A DNA stretch of 64,000 nucleotides from Mycobacterium sp. D16R12. Its GTDB lineage: Bacteria; Actinomycetota; Actinomycetes; Mycobacteriales; Mycobacteriaceae. Within the stretch, counting starts at the first letter, position 1; every line of letters begins with the position of its first letter. Under the pieces are notes generated by a model that was not told the origin of the DNA, ran no database searches, and saw only the letters and a list, made by a program, of their open reading frames with translations. The position numbers were made by a program, and so were the translations under genes. The stretch covers positions 186,001 through 250,000 of the forward strand of contig NZ_MAFC01000009.1 in the NCBI RefSeq assembly GCF_002013465.1, in the 5' to 3' direction. This document shows, in pieces, positions 55,358-64,000 of this stretch.

Positions 55358-55392
55358 GTCGAATATTCGACTACCTTGGGGCGAATAGTCGA
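55358..55392. promoter_or_regulatory. Tandem IclR operator, TCGAATATTCGA and GCGAATAGTCGA
   Basis: GTCGAATATTCGAC (55358-55371) is a perfect 14-bp palindrome. GCGAATAGTCGA (55381-55392) matches 10 of 12 core bases, with 22 bp between centres, so the two sites lie on the same DNA face. They fill the gap between the divergent SDR and IclR genes. Confidence 0.68.
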
Positions 55393-55437
55393 TGCACTGT
55401 AGACCTGGACCTTGCATCGCGCAAGAGGGGAGAACCC

Positions 55438-56298
55438 ATGCCGGCCACCTCGCCGCCGACCGTCCGCGTCGTACGAATCGTGGAAATGCTCGCTGCTGCA
55501 ACACAACCCAAGTCACTTAGCGAGATCGCCGCAACCACGGGTATTTCCCGCGCCACCGCGACCGCCGTGGTGAACGAGTTGGAGGCCGCGGGGTGGGTGG
55601 TGCGTGACGATGAGCTTCGGTACCGCGTCGGGTTGGCCCTGCCGCGTGCCGTCGAGGCCACCATGCCCCGGGAGATTCAGGATGTGCTGGCCCGAATTGC
55701 CGGAACGGCACAGGCCGGGGCGACGGTCAGCCGAATCAGCGCTAAGACGTTGACGATCGTCGCCAAGGCACAAGCGGGACGCAGGGCCGTCGCGGGATTC
55801 GCGGTGGGGCAGAGCATCCCGCTTGCCTTTCCGGCCGGTTCGGCGGTCATGCCCTGGCGTTCGTCCGACGAACGTGCGCAATGGCTCGGTACGGCGCGTG
55901 GCTTGAGCGCGCGCTCCGGTCAGCGGCTCGTACAGCAGGTTTCAGACTGTGGATATGTGGTCTACCGCCCCGATCACGATGACACCGGAATGGTGGACCT
56001 GCTCTCGGACCTCCTTGGTTCGGTGGGCTCGGAGGTGCTGGAGGCGGCGCTGCGGGAACGGCTGCTGCGACAGCTGTCCCGGCTCACCTCGCGTCCCTAT
56101 TCGCGCGATGAGCTGACATCCGATGAGGTGCTGCCGATCAGCTACCTGGCGGCGCCCATTTTCGAGGGCGCCGACGCCGCTTACGAACTTCAGTTGGGCC
56201 CACTGCTGCCCAGTGCGACCCGGAGGGAGCGGGAAGTACTGATCACGACACTGACGCGGGGGGCGCGGGAACTTTCGGGACTGTTTGGGGAAAGGTAG
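55438..56298 (+). CDS. IclR-family regulator
   Basis: 286 residues. Winged HTH at the start: [43 protein letters not shown] (about 10-55). The C-terminal ligand domain is only loosely IclR-like ([33 protein letters not shown]). It faces the SDR/DapB-like operon across 92 bp that contain paired palindromes, so it very likely controls that operon and itself. Its end is 5 bp from the end of the convergent AIM24 gene. Confidence 0.8.
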   Translation: MPATSPPTVRVVRIVEMLAAATQPKSLSEIAATTGISRATATAVVNELEAAGWVVRDDELRYRVGLALPRAVEATMPREIQDVLARIAGTAQAGATVSRISAKTLTIVAKAQAGRRAVAGFAVGQSIPLAFPAGSAVMPWRSSDERAQWLGTARGLSARSGQRLVQQVSDCGYVVYRPDHDDTGMVDLLSDLLGSVGSEVLEAALRERLLRQLSRLTSRPYSRDELTSDEVLPISYLAAPIFEGADAAYELQLGPLLPSATRREREVLITTLTRGARELSGLFGER

Positions 56299-56302
56299 GG
56301 CC

Positions 56303-57187
56303 CTAGCCCGCGGTGACGACGGGGACACCCTCGGACGGTTGCACGATGACGAACCCCTGGCCCTGGAACGAAACCTGGAGGGCTTCGCCCGAGCCGCGGC
56401 CGATGAGGGCGCCGGCCTTGAAGCTTGTCTTGAGCTGGGTCTGCAGATTCGCCGACCAGGCGACCACCGCGTTGGTGTCGGCGAATGTCGGCGCCTCGGC
56501 GGCATTGAGCACCACCGGCGGGCCGTCGGTGGTCAGCGCGACCCAACCGGTTCCGCGCAATGTCGTGTTGAACAGGCCGCCGGTCACCATGCTGGCGCCC
56601 TTGACCCGCTCGATGTTCCAGTTCAGCCCGGCCGAAAAGGCCAGCACATTCTTGCCGCTGATCGACAGGCCCGCGTTCGTCAGATTCAGCAGATGAACGT
56701 CGAAGGCGCGCTCGGCCAAAAACACGTCGCCTTGGCCCGAGCACCGCATGAGGGGCAGGCCTTCACCGGTCAGCGCCTTCTTCAGGAACTTGGCCGCACC
56801 GCCGCCCTCGAAGGCGAAGTCGACATTGCCCTGGTAGGCGACCATCGATCCCTGACGTGCCAGGAATGGTTCGCCGAGGCGGACGCGCAACAGCTTTGCG
56901 TTCTGGTTGGAGATCGGCTTGGCTTCGTTCTCGCTGAACCGACCATCCACCAAATCTCCACTGATACCGGAGAACTGGTCGCCAATGGGCTGAGCCTGAG
57001 CCGCCGGCTGTGCAGCCGGGGCCGGCGAGGCGACCTGTGGCTCGGCCGGTGCAGAGCCTCCGAGCGGCGCCGAACTGACCCGGCCCTGGTGTGCGACTTG
57101 GTCCGTCCAGCGCTGGCCGTCGTGCCACCGGAATTCGAACCGTCCGTCGGGATCAGGCTGCCAGCTTCCGGGGTTCGGAGTCGTCAT
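56303..57187 (-). CDS. AIM24-family protein with N-terminal DUF2510
   Basis: 294 residues from the ATG at 57187 (M-T-T-P-N-P-G), with TTGGAG just before. N-terminal DUF2510 motif GSWQPDPDGRFEFRWHDGQRWTDQV (about 7-31), then an Ala/Pro/Gln linker (about 42-70) and the AIM24 beta-sandwich repeats: FLARQGSMVAYQGNVDF, FLAERAFDVHLLNL, and GRGSGEALQVSFQGQGFVIVQPSEG near the end. AIM24 proteins are membrane-associated and of unknown function. It follows the VOC gene by 21 bp and could be co-transcribed. Confidence 0.82.
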   Translation of the reverse strand: MTTPNPGSWQPDPDGRFEFRWHDGQRWTDQVAHQGRVSSAPLGGSAPAEPQVASPAPAAQPAAQAQPIGDQFSGISGDLVDGRFSENEAKPISNQNAKLLRVRLGEPFLARQGSMVAYQGNVDFAFEGGGAAKFLKKALTGEGLPLMRCSGQGDVFLAERAFDVHLLNLTNAGLSISGKNVLAFSAGLNWNIERVKGASMVTGGLFNTTLRGTGWVALTTDGPPVVLNAAEAPTFADTNAVVAWSANLQTQLKTSFKAGALIGRGSGEALQVSFQGQGFVIVQPSEGVPVVTAG

Positions 57188-57208
57188 GGACTCCAACCTA
57201 GTAGGCGG

Positions 57209-57874
57209 CTAGCGCTGTTCGATCAAGATTGTGGGGACTGCCAGCCCGGGATCCTTGACGGTGGTGACTCGTGTTCCCGGCTTGTGGCCGTTGCGGATAT
57301 CACTGAGCGTGACATCGGTGCCCGCCAGGCGAGCATGGGTTGCCTCGATGTCGGCTGTGCGCCAGGCGATTCCCCACAGCGAGTCGGGGCCGGAGGGATC
57401 GTCATCGCGTAACACCACCTCGACTACCAGCCCCGTGCACCGGAAGAACAATTGGTGCACACCCCACGACTGCATGCGATCCAAGCGCAGGTCGAAGCCG
57501 AGCCGTCCGCACAACGTCGCGATGATTCTGTCGCGATTGGGGGAGAACAGCACCAGGTGATCGATCTCGCCACTGTCTGGGTCCGACTGGGCGGGCGCGG
57601 TGGGTCGCTGACTCAGTCCCAGGGTGAGTCCGTCGGCCTGGCCCGCGGCGAGGTCTCCGCGAGAAACCAGTGAGAGGCCGCGCCGATCGACCAGCTGAGC
57701 CGCGGACGACAGGTCCCCGACGCGAAACAACATTCCGGGATGCGGTGCCCATTCTGGGAGCCCGAGATGGAGCTGGGGATGTGGAATTTCGGTGCCGAGT
57801 AGCCTCGAGTAGGCGGCCTTTGCGTCAGCGAGATTTGGAACGTCCAGAAGCACCGAGTCCAGTTCGGTGATCAT
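57209..57874 (-). CDS. VOC-superfamily (glyoxalase/dioxygenase-like) protein
   Basis: 221 residues from the ATG at 57874; a much longer open frame across the divergent LLM gene is spurious. Two VOC modules are seen: LDSVLLDVPNLADAKAAYSRLLG at the start and EIDHLVLFSPNRDRIIATLCGRLGFDLRL (about 103-131), with VHQLFFRCTGLVVEVVLRD and a final GLAVPTILIEQ. Possible metal ligands are His and Glu in these strands. Divergent from an LLM oxidoreductase, with 36 bp between the start codons, so the two share a promoter region. Confidence 0.78.
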   Translation of the reverse strand: MITELDSVLLDVPNLADAKAAYSRLLGTEIPHPQLHLGLPEWAPHPGMLFRVGDLSSAAQLVDRRGLSLVSRGDLAAGQADGLTLGLSQRPTAPAQSDPDSGEIDHLVLFSPNRDRIIATLCGRLGFDLRLDRMQSWGVHQLFFRCTGLVVEVVLRDDDPSGPDSLWGIAWRTADIEATHARLAGTDVTLSDIRNGHKPGTRVTTVKDPGLAVPTILIEQR

Positions 57875-57910
57875 CAGAGCATTTCCTCCCTGCCGGACCG
57901 GAGTCCGCTT

Positions 57911-59026
57911 ATGCATACTGGTGGTGTGCGCTTTCAGCTTCTCGACATTGTCTTCCATCTGCCAAACCCCGTGACGGGGGCGTTGGCGCCCGCCGCCGAC
58001 CGGCTGAATCGAGTGGTCGAGACTGCGGTGCTGGCGGAGCGCCTGGGTTTTGACTCCTTCGCGGTCGGGGAACGGCATGCGGGAGACGTGCTGTCCTCGG
58101 CTCCGACGGTGCTGCTGGGAGCGGTGGCTGCCGCCACCGATCGGATCCTGTTGTCCACCGGTGTCACGGTGCTGTCCCTGTTGGACCCGGTGCGCGCGGC
58201 AGAGGACTTCGCCACCATTGACCAGCTGAGCCGCGGCCGGCTCGAAATCGTCATCGGGAAGGGCAACGAAGACCGTCAGTACCCATTGATGGGACTGGAT
58301 ATCGCCAGACAGTACGAGTACCTGCAGGAGAACTACGAGTTGCTGCGGCGGCTTCTGCGTGAGGAGCGCGTGGATTGGACGGGCGCGCACCGGCACCCAC
58401 TTGCCGACGCGACCACGCTGCCCAGGCCGTACGACGGACCGTTCCGGATCTGGCACGGGTCGGCGACCTCGACGTTCGCGGTTGAACTTGCGGCGAAGTG
58501 GGGTGACCCGGTAGTCACCGCAAATGCCTTGCAGCCCAAGGAGAACTACAAGGTTCTTATCGACAGATATCGGGAGCTGTACGCACAGAACGGGCACGAC
58601 CCGGCCAACCTGCATGTGGGTGCGGGCTCGGGCGGGCTGTTCCTGGCCGATACGACCGAACAGGCCATCGCGCAGTACCGGCCCATCTATGAGGCACGCC
58701 TGGCGCAGATGGCGAAGCTCAAAGACCATCCGAAGGCCGTCGGCAAGTTTCCGTCCTTCGAATCCATCGAGGACGCGGCAGATCGCGGGCCGGTGTTGGC
58801 CGGTTCACCGGAACGTGTGGCCGAGAAGATCATTCAGTGGCATGAGGCCTTCGGCCACGAGTTCCAATCGATCTCATTGAGCCCCGAGGCCGACTTCGAG
58901 GAACAGCAGGACACTCTGCGCCGATTCGCCGAAGAGGTAGTCCCGCTGGTGAAGGCGGAGATCACCTCGACGACGCTGTGGAGTTCCCGGGACACGCATC
59001 GGGCCAAGGGATTCACCGCGGCCTGA
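57911..59026 (+). CDS. LLM-class flavin-dependent oxidoreductase
   Basis: 371 residues from the ATG at 57911; the GTG at 57926 (V-R-F-Q-L-L-D-I) gives a more typical family start. Luciferase-like TIM barrel: LGFDSFAVGERHAGD, ILLSTGVTVLSLLDPVRAAEDFATIDQLSRGRLEIVIGKGNE (about 77-118), and GSPERVAEKIIQWHEAFG near the end. It may use FMN with NADH or coenzyme F420. Divergent from the VOC gene, suggesting a linked oxidation of one compound. Substrate unknown. Confidence 0.86.
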   Translation: MHTGGVRFQLLDIVFHLPNPVTGALAPAADRLNRVVETAVLAERLGFDSFAVGERHAGDVLSSAPTVLLGAVAAATDRILLSTGVTVLSLLDPVRAAEDFATIDQLSRGRLEIVIGKGNEDRQYPLMGLDIARQYEYLQENYELLRRLLREERVDWTGAHRHPLADATTLPRPYDGPFRIWHGSATSTFAVELAAKWGDPVVTANALQPKENYKVLIDRYRELYAQNGHDPANLHVGAGSGGLFLADTTEQAIAQYRPIYEARLAQMAKLKDHPKAVGKFPSFESIEDAADRGPVLAGSPERVAEKIIQWHEAFGHEFQSISLSPEADFEEQQDTLRRFAEEVVPLVKAEITSTTLWSSRDTHRAKGFTAA

Positions 59027-59119
59027 GGATCTATCCGTAACGAGCCGGCCGAGACTCGATGCCGTTTGACCCAGGGCAGTGCTGCGTAGCGGGTGGGCGC
59101 ACATATCCTTGCCCAAAAC

Positions 59120-59133
59120 TAGAACATGTTCTA
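59120..59133. promoter_or_regulatory. KstR-like palindrome TAGAACATGTTCTA
   Basis: Perfect 14-bp palindrome of the T-N2-AAC-N2-GTT-N2-A form known, from memory, for the mycobacterial sterol regulator KstR. It lies 46 bp upstream of the acyl-CoA synthetase start. Confidence 0.6.
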
Positions 59134-59179
59134 ACGTCGAGCGAAGTGCCTGACCGGCGACCATTTACTGAGGAGCGCG

Positions 59180-60769
59180 ATGCCTGACTCATTTGACCCA
59201 CTGCACGGGTCGATCAACTCGGGGCACCTGCTGGTCGCCGCCCTGAAGAAGAACGCGAGCGCGCCCGCGCTGGTGCTTGGGGATGTGACGCTTACCGGCG
59301 CTCAGATGGCCGACGAGATCAGCAAGTACATCCAGGCCTTCACCGCGCTGGTGCCCGATCCCACCGATGGTCAGGGCATGTTGGCACTCAACCGCCCCGA
59401 GGTGTTGTTGGTCATCGGCGCGGGGCAGCTGCTGGGCACCCGGCGGACCGCGCTGCACCCACTCGGGTCGCTTGACGACCATGCTTATGTGCTGGCCGAC
59501 GCCAAGATCACGACCCTTGTCATCGACCCCACCCCACAGTTCGTGGAACGCGCCGCAGCCCTGGTGGAGAAGGTGCCGACGCTGACGCGCGTGCTGACAC
59601 TGGGCCCGGTCCCCGCCGAGCTTGCCGAGGTGGGGCACGACCTGGTCGCCGCGGCCGCGGGTTTTGCGGCGAAGCCGCTGGCGCCGATCAATCTGTCGCC
59701 GGACCACATCAATGGCCTCACCTACACGGGCGGGACGACGGGTAAGCCCAAGGGCGTCATCGGAACCTCGCAGTCGATTCTCACCATGACGCAGATCCAG
59801 CTGGCCGAGTGGGAGTGGCCGGAGCGCCCCAAATTCCTGATGTGTACCCCGCTTTCACATGCCGGGGCCGCGTTCTTCATGCCGACCCTGATGAAAGGTG
59901 GCTCCATGGTGGTGCTGCCGAAGTTCGATGCGGGCGCCGTTCTGCAGGCGATCGAAGAACACAAGATCACCGCCACCATGCTGGTGCCCTCGATGATCTA
60001 CGCGCTGATGGACCATCCGGATTCACACACCCGCGACCTGTCCTCGCTGCAGACCGTCTACTACGGCGCCTCGGCCATCAACCCGGTGCGGCTGGCCGAA
60101 GCGATCGAGCGTTTCGGACCGATCTTCGCGCAGTACTTCGGCCAGTCCGAGGCGCCCATGGTGATCAGCTACCTGGCCAAGGGCGATCACGATGCCCAGC
60201 GGCTATCCAGCTGCGGCAGGCCCTCGGCATTCCTGCGCACCGCACTGCTCGACGAAAGCGACCAGCTGGTGAAACAGGGCGAGCCCGGCGAGATCTGCGT
60301 GGCCGGACCGTTGGTGGCGGGCGGCTATTGGGAACTGCCCGAGCAGACTGCCGACACCTTCAAGAACGGCTGGCTGCGCACGGGCGATATTGCGCGCGAG
60401 GACGAGGACGGTTTCTGGTTCATTGTCGACCGGACCAAGGACATGATCGTCACCGGTGGTTTCAACGTGTTCCCTCGCGAAGTGGAGGACGTCGTCGCCG
60501 AACATCCTTCGGTGGCGCAGGTCGGTGTCATCGGGGTCCCCGACGAGAAATGGGGCGAAGCGGTGACAGCGATCGTGGTGCTGCGTGCCGACGCCGACCG
60601 AAGCGGTGACGCGGTGTCCAAGATGACGTCCGAGATTCAGGCCGCGGTCAAGGAGCGAAAGGGCTCGGTGCAGTCGCCCAAGCATGTGATCATCGCCGAC
60701 TCGCTGCCGCTGACCGCGCTCGGCAAGCCAGACAAGAAGGCCCTGCGTCAGAAATACGCCACGGTCTAG
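59180..60769 (+). CDS. fadD8: FadD8-like acyl-CoA synthetase (AMP-binding)
   Basis: 529 residues. Adenylate-forming core: LTYTGGTTGKPKGVIG (about 179), FGQSEAPMVISYLAKGDHD (about 318), DTFKNGWLRTGDIAREDEDGFW (about 393), DMIVTGGFNVFPREVEDVVAEHP, and the C-terminal Lys in LGKPDKKALR. The run of motifs (TALHPLGSLDDHAYVL, MCTPLSHAGAAFF, TVYYGASAINPVRLAEAI) resembles what I remember of mycobacterial FadD8 (Rv0551c); the symbol is by recollection, not by search. It makes acyl-CoA from a free acid and ATP. A KstR-type palindrome upstream suggests a sterol link. Its end overlaps the convergent TetR gene by 4 bp. Confidence 0.82.
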   Translation: MPDSFDPLHGSINSGHLLVAALKKNASAPALVLGDVTLTGAQMADEISKYIQAFTALVPDPTDGQGMLALNRPEVLLVIGAGQLLGTRRTALHPLGSLDDHAYVLADAKITTLVIDPTPQFVERAAALVEKVPTLTRVLTLGPVPAELAEVGHDLVAAAAGFAAKPLAPINLSPDHINGLTYTGGTTGKPKGVIGTSQSILTMTQIQLAEWEWPERPKFLMCTPLSHAGAAFFMPTLMKGGSMVVLPKFDAGAVLQAIEEHKITATMLVPSMIYALMDHPDSHTRDLSSLQTVYYGASAINPVRLAEAIERFGPIFAQYFGQSEAPMVISYLAKGDHDAQRLSSCGRPSAFLRTALLDESDQLVKQGEPGEICVAGPLVAGGYWELPEQTADTFKNGWLRTGDIAREDEDGFWFIVDRTKDMIVTGGFNVFPREVEDVVAEHPSVAQVGVIGVPDEKWGEAVTAIVVLRADADRSGDAVSKMTSEIQAAVKERKGSVQSPKHVIIADSLPLTALGKPDKKALRQKYATV

Positions 60770-61356
60770 TTCTCGGGCGAGAGAAGACTTCCGGCGCTGG
60801 CGTGGATGAACTCGCGCAGCCACGGCGACGGCTCGCCCTTGTCGGGGAGATGACGTCGCACCGCGGCGTAGGGCATATCGATCAGTGCGAACATCACCTT
60901 GTCGAGCACCTCGGGAGTGACCACGCCGAATCGCCGTCCGGCGTACTTGCGCAACGCCATTCGGACCCGCGAGTTCAGCGACGTGAGGTCGCCGGCGAGG
61001 GTGTCGGGCCAGTGCGCCACCAGATCGGCCTTCTCGTATTGGAGTAGCAACAACGCCTCGTTGCGGTTGGTCCCCGTCCAGTCGAAGGCGTGATCGATGG
61101 TCGCGGCGAGGGCTTCCTGGGGATCGGGCAATGCGAGCGCCGCAAGGATCCCGGCCTGATAGCGGGCGATCGAACGCAGCCAGAGGCGGGCCATCAGCTC
61201 GTCGCGGCTGGAGAACCGGTGATAGATCGATCCCGAGGGCGCGCCGAGGGTCCGGCCGATGGCGGTAGCCGTGGCTGCCGACGGTCCACCCGTGCTCACC
61301 AATACGAGTGCCGCGTCGAGGATGTCGTCGGCGGTGTATCGAGGCTTACGCCCCAC
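60766..61356 (-). CDS. TetR-family regulator coupled to a thioesterase
   Basis: 196 residues, GTG start. HTH: SAATATAIGRTLGAPSGSIYHRFSSRDELM, about residues 25-54. The start overlaps the last 11 bp of the thioesterase gene, so both are on one transcript. Controls probably that unit, perhaps also the convergent acyl-CoA synthetase. Ligand unknown, an acyl-CoA being a reasonable guess. Confidence 0.87.
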   Translation of the reverse strand: MGRKPRYTADDILDAALVLVSTGGPSAATATAIGRTLGAPSGSIYHRFSSRDELMARLWLRSIARYQAGILAALALPDPQEALAATIDHAFDWTGTNRNEALLLLQYEKADLVAHWPDTLAGDLTSLNSRVRMALRKYAGRRFGVVTPEVLDKVMFALIDMPYAAVRRHLPDKGEPSPWLREFIHASAGSLLSPEN

Positions 61357-61765
61357 GGTGCCGGACCATACTCGTGCCCTGAGCGACCGCGACCAGCTTG
61401 GTGTTGCCCGCGTGGTCCTCGACGGATATTTCGCAGCGGCCCAGCGCCTTGGTGCGTCCGGCGCTCACCAGGGTCGCGTCGGCGAGTAGGCGCACGCCGT
61501 CACGGGCGGGTGACACGTACTCGATGGTGTATCCGCTGGTGACAATGTCGGTGCCCAGACCGAGCCCGCACGCGTAGGTGATGGCGTTGTCGGCCAGGTA
61601 GCTCAGCACTCCTCCGTGTATGAATCCGCTCTGCTGGCGCAGCTCGTCGCGAATATCGAGCGAGAGCTGTATCCCGGACTCGTCGATCCGGCTTATCGAC
61701 GCGCCCAGAAGGCGACTGAATGGCTGGGCGTCGAGCACCTGTTGTGCCTGGTCACGCGTGATCAC
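61346..61765 (-). CDS. PaaI-type hotdog thioesterase
   Basis: 139 residues, GTG start at 61765. Hotdog-fold motif SGFIHGGVLSYLADNAITYACG (about 45-66), with a Gly-rich HGG turn and the helix Asp/Asn, then YTIEYVSPARDGVRLLADATLVSAGRTKALGRCEI. It hydrolyses acyl-CoA thioesters or acts on aryl-CoA. Sits next to a FadD8-like ligase, so the group may balance acyl-CoA formation and release. Upstream ATTAG...CTAAT arms (about 61769-61790) may be a regulatory site. Confidence 0.82.
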   Translation of the reverse strand: MITRDQAQQVLDAQPFSRLLGASISRIDESGIQLSLDIRDELRQQSGFIHGGVLSYLADNAITYACGLGLGTDIVTSGYTIEYVSPARDGVRLLADATLVSAGRTKALGRCEISVEDHAGNTKLVAVAQGTSMVRHRGA

Positions 61766-61836
61766 AATATTAGAGAGTAGTCACTAATAACAGTGTTGGC
61801 GAGCGTGCATATGATGTAAGGCGCAGCTGGTTTGTT

Positions 61837-62062
61837 GGTGTCGACTTCGGTCGGCGCCGACACCGAGTGGCGGGCCCCACGGGGACCGTCATGAGAGGGA
61901 ACCCGGTGAGAATCCGGGACTGTCCCGCAGCGGTATGCAGGAACGATCGCCGTCACACGCACTGGGTTAAGCACTCGGTTAACCACCGAGAGCCCCTGGG
62001 AAGCGACGGTCCGTAGGAGAACCTGAGCCCGGGTAATGCCTGCAAGTCCGAAGACCTGCCAG
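61837..62062 (+). ncRNA. Cobalamin (B12) riboswitch controlling metE
   Basis: Core elements are recognisable: GGGAACCCGGTGAGAATCCGGG (61897-61918), TGTCCCGCAGCGGTA right after it, and the B12 box GTCCGAAGACCTGCC (62046-62060). A GGTGTCG/CGACACC stem (61837-61864) opens the element; whether it belongs to the fold is uncertain. The position before the B12-independent methionine synthase gene fits the known logic: cobalamin represses MetE because the B12-dependent enzyme then takes over. Ends are approximate. Confidence 0.88.
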
Positions 62063-62066
62063 TTGT

Positions 62067-62087
62067 GTCGGGTGCGCCGCGCCCGAC
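62067..62087 (+). terminator. Hairpin after the cobalamin riboswitch (expression platform)
   Basis: GTCGGGTGC-GCC-GCGCCCGAC, a 9-bp stem with one G-U pair, immediately downstream of the B12 box. No T-run follows, so it may act through termination helped by other factors or through shaping the leader before the metE ribosome site. Confidence 0.5.
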
Positions 62088-62213
62088 GGATCATCGCCTC
62101 GCGGAATGGGCGTATGGCCGAATCGGTTTCAACCAGCACCAGTGTGTGTTGGTTATTCGGGCTCGGCTTGCTTGTCCTGGGCGGTGGCCACCACGCCGTA
62201 GACAGAGGACAGC

Positions 62214-64000
62214 ATGACCACTCCAACATTCAAGGCAACCACGCTCGGTTCGGCGCGTATCGGCCCGCGTCGTGAGCTCAAACGGGCTACCGAAAGCTAC
62301 TGGGCCGGGCGCATCAGTCGTACCGAGCTTGAGACCGTCGCAGCCGGGCTTCGGCGCGACAACTGGTCCGCACTGGCGGCCTCCGGGCTCGACTCCGTGC
62401 CGGTGAACACCTTCTCGTACTACGACCAGGTTCTCGATACCGCGGTGCTGCTGGGAGCGCTCCCACCCCGCGTCGCCGGCATTCGCGATGACCTTGACCG
62501 CTACTTCGCCGCCGCACGTGGCAACGATGACGTGACACCGCTGGAAATGACCAAATGGTTCGACACCAACTACCACTACCTGGTGCCGGAGATCGGACCG
62601 GACACAAAGTTCACGCTCAACCCGGGCAAGTTGTTCGGTGAGCTGAAAGAGGCTGCAGCCCTGAGTGTTCCGGCTCGTCCGGTTGTCGTCGGCCCCATCA
62701 CCTTCCTTGCGTTGAGCAAATCTGTCGACGGAGCCGGTGCGCCCATCGAGCGTCTCGACGAGGTGGTATCGCTGTACGAGCAGCTGCTGGTGCAGCTCGC
62801 GGAGGCCGGCGTTGGCTGGGTCCAGATTGATGAGCCCGTGCTGGTCACCGACATCTTGCCCAATGGCCCGGAGTTGGCCGAGCGGGTGTACGGCCGCCTC
62901 GGTACCGTTGCCGACCGGCCCGCGATCTTCGTCGCGAGCTATTTCGGGGACCTGGGTGCCGCTCTCCCGGCGTTGGCACGTACCCCGATCGAGGCGATCG
63001 GTGTCGACTTGGTCTACGGGTCCGCGTCGGGCGTGGCGTTGGTGCCGGAGCTGGCCGGAAAGACCGTTGTGGCCGGCGTTGTCGACGGCCGAAACATCTG
63101 GCGCACCAACCTCGAGTCTGCACTGGGCACCCTCGGAACGCTGTTGGGATCGGCGGGCGCGGTGGCGGTAGCCACCTCCTGCTCGACGTTGCACGTGCCC
63201 TACTCGCTGGAGCCGGAGACCGAACTCGATGACCAGCTGCGTAGCTGGTTGGCCTTCGCCGACGAGAAGGTCAAGGAAGTCGTGGTGCTGGCGCAGGCAT
63301 TGGGCGGGGCGCGCGATGTTGTTGCCGCGGAGTTCGCGGCGTCGAATGCGGCCGTCGAATCTCGCAAGACGGATCCGCGTCTCAACAACGGCCAGATCCG
63401 TGCGCGGCTGGATTCGATTCTGTCGGCTGGTGTTTCACGCGGTGATGCCGCGGAACGCCGTCGTAGCCAGGACGAGCGGCTGAAGCTACCCGAGTTGCCG
63501 ACCACGACGATCGGGTCGTTCCCGCAGACCGTCGAGATCCGAAAGGCGCGTCAGGCTCTGAGCAAGGGCGAGATCGACGACGCCGAGTACGTGCGGCGGA
63601 TGCGTGCCGAGGTTGCCGATGTCATTGCGTTACAGGAGAAGCTGGGCCTGGACGTGCTGGTGCATGGCGAGCCGGAACGCAACGACATGGTGCAGTACTT
63701 CGCCGAGCAGCTGGATGGCTTCTTCGCCACCCAGAACGGCTGGGTTCAGTCGTACGGCAGCCGCTGCGTGCGCCCGCCGATCCTGTATGGCGATGTCGCA
63801 CGGCAGAACCCGATGACCGTCGAGTGGGCCACCTACGCGCAGTCGCTGACCCCCAAGTACGTCAAGGGCATGCTGACTGGGCCGGTGACCATCCTTGCGT
63901 GGTCGTTTGTGCGTGACGATCAGCCGTTGGCGGACACCGCCAACCAGATCGCGCTGGCCATTCGGGACGAGACGGTGGATCTGCAGAACGCCGGTATCGC
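62214..64000 (+). CDS. metE: Cobalamin-independent methionine synthase MetE, truncated at the window end
   Basis: ATG at 62214 with AGAGGA upstream; 595 codons are visible and the frame runs off the right edge, so the C-terminal zinc site is not seen. The N-terminal TIM barrel shows [37 protein letters not shown] and [10 protein letters not shown]. The second barrel starts at [12 protein letters not shown] (about 425), with [23 protein letters not shown] and [11 protein letters not shown]. It transfers the methyl group of methyl-tetrahydropteroyl-glutamate to homocysteine without B12, in the cytoplasm. Controlled by the cobalamin riboswitch just upstream. Confidence 0.95.
   Translation, partial: MTTPTFKATTLGSARIGPRRELKRATESYWAGRISRTELETVAAGLRRDNWSALAASGLDSVPVNTFSYYDQVLDTAVLLGALPPRVAGIRDDLDRYFAAARGNDDVTPLEMTKWFDTNYHYLVPEIGPDTKFTLNPGKLFGELKEAAALSVPARPVVVGPITFLALSKSVDGAGAPIERLDEVVSLYEQLLVQLAEAGVGWVQIDEPVLVTDILPNGPELAERVYGRLGTVADRPAIFVASYFGDLGAALPALARTPIEAIGVDLVYGSASGVALVPELAGKTVVAGVVDGRNIWRTNLESALGTLGTLLGSAGAVAVATSCSTLHVPYSLEPETELDDQLRSWLAFADEKVKEVVVLAQALGGARDVVAAEFAASNAAVESRKTDPRLNNGQIRARLDSILSAGVSRGDAAERRRSQDERLKLPELPTTTIGSFPQTVEIRKARQALSKGEIDDAEYVRRMRAEVADVIALQEKLGLDVLVHGEPERNDMVQYFAEQLDGFFATQNGWVQSYGSRCVRPPILYGDVARQNPMTVEWATYAQSLTPKYVKGMLTGPVTILAWSFVRDDQPLADTANQIALAIRDETVDLQNAGI

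Noticed and set aside
57875..58729. N-terminal extension of the VOC gene across the LLM oxidoreductase gene (506-codon frame)
   Set aside because: The extension is antisense to a complete LLM enzyme; the VOC fold begins at the ATG at 57874.
62036..62275. 79-codon frame with a hydrophobic stretch and His-rich part in the metE leader
   Set aside because: It begins inside the riboswitch, overlaps the metE start out of frame, and shows no ribosome site. I considered a CbtB-like cobalt protein, but the pattern does not fit.

Overview
The window is GC-rich (roughly 64% by eye) actinobacterial DNA. The gene set points to a mycobacterium, most likely the Mycobacteroides (M. abscessus/M. chelonae) group: non-ribosomal peptide synthetases of the mycobacterial type, a FadD8-like acyl-CoA synthetase, MpaB-like and F420-type oxidoreductases, many TetR regulators, and metE behind a cobalamin riboswitch. 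The genus is inferred from gene content and not from a search. I saw no rRNA, tRNA, CRISPR array or intact insertion sequence.

Layout. 1-15659: two very large NRPS genes (the first enters from outside the window) and an ICMT-like membrane methyltransferase. 15663-18854: a leftward block of two TetR regulators, a GT1 glycosyltransferase and a membrane protein. 18855-23767: small secreted proteins, a broken SDR/LysR pair joined by an apparent deletion, a gene-poor AT-richer stretch with competing hairpins, an NlpC/P60-like protein, an intact SDR and an exported protein. 23799-31966: a carboxyltransferase gene facing a seven-gene rightward operon (LuxE-like acyl-protein synthetase, IscU-like protein, cysteine desulfurase, FtsX/DevC-like permease, ATPase, acyl carrier protein, FAAL-like ligase). 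31963-38113: amidohydrolase, DUF1326 cysteine-rich protein behind two copper-type operators, SDR/TetR/DUF3237, two small secreted proteins, a CGNR zinc-finger protein and a DedA protein. 38269-42313: exo/endonuclease-phosphatase, lipoprotein, phosphoribosyltransferase, LysR and SDR. 42314-45433: a tightly coupled ECF sigma - Rieske - cupredoxin - Tat phosphoesterase - membrane protein operon. 45559-53385: CaiB/HMG-CoA-lyase pair, SRPBCC protein with its TetR, and a flavin/F420/MpaB redox operon. 53459-61765: IclR-controlled SDR/DapB-like operon, AIM24, VOC, LLM oxidoreductase, FadD8-like ligase, TetR and a thioesterase. 61837-64000: cobalamin riboswitch and metE, which runs off the right end.

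The most promising undescribed system is the operon at 25485-31966. It couples acyl activation (LuxE-like enzyme, FAAL-like ligase, ACP), sulfur mobilisation (NifS/IscU-like pair) and a DevC/MacB-type exporter in one translationally coupled unit, with an acyl-CoA carboxyltransferase divergently placed. I infer a pathway that makes and exports a modified, perhaps sulfur-containing, acyl product. The NRPS pair is also notable. One module is split between two polypeptides exactly at its C-A boundary, and the assembly line ends in a C-PCP pair with no adenylation domain and no thioesterase or reductase.

Regulation is unusually readable here. Near-perfect palindromes lie in front of most TetR/IclR-linked genes. 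One palindrome type is shared by a TetR gene and a distant amidohydrolase gene, and a TACCC-N5-GGGTA copper-type box occurs twice before the DUF1326 gene and once in near-match form before a small secreted-protein pair.
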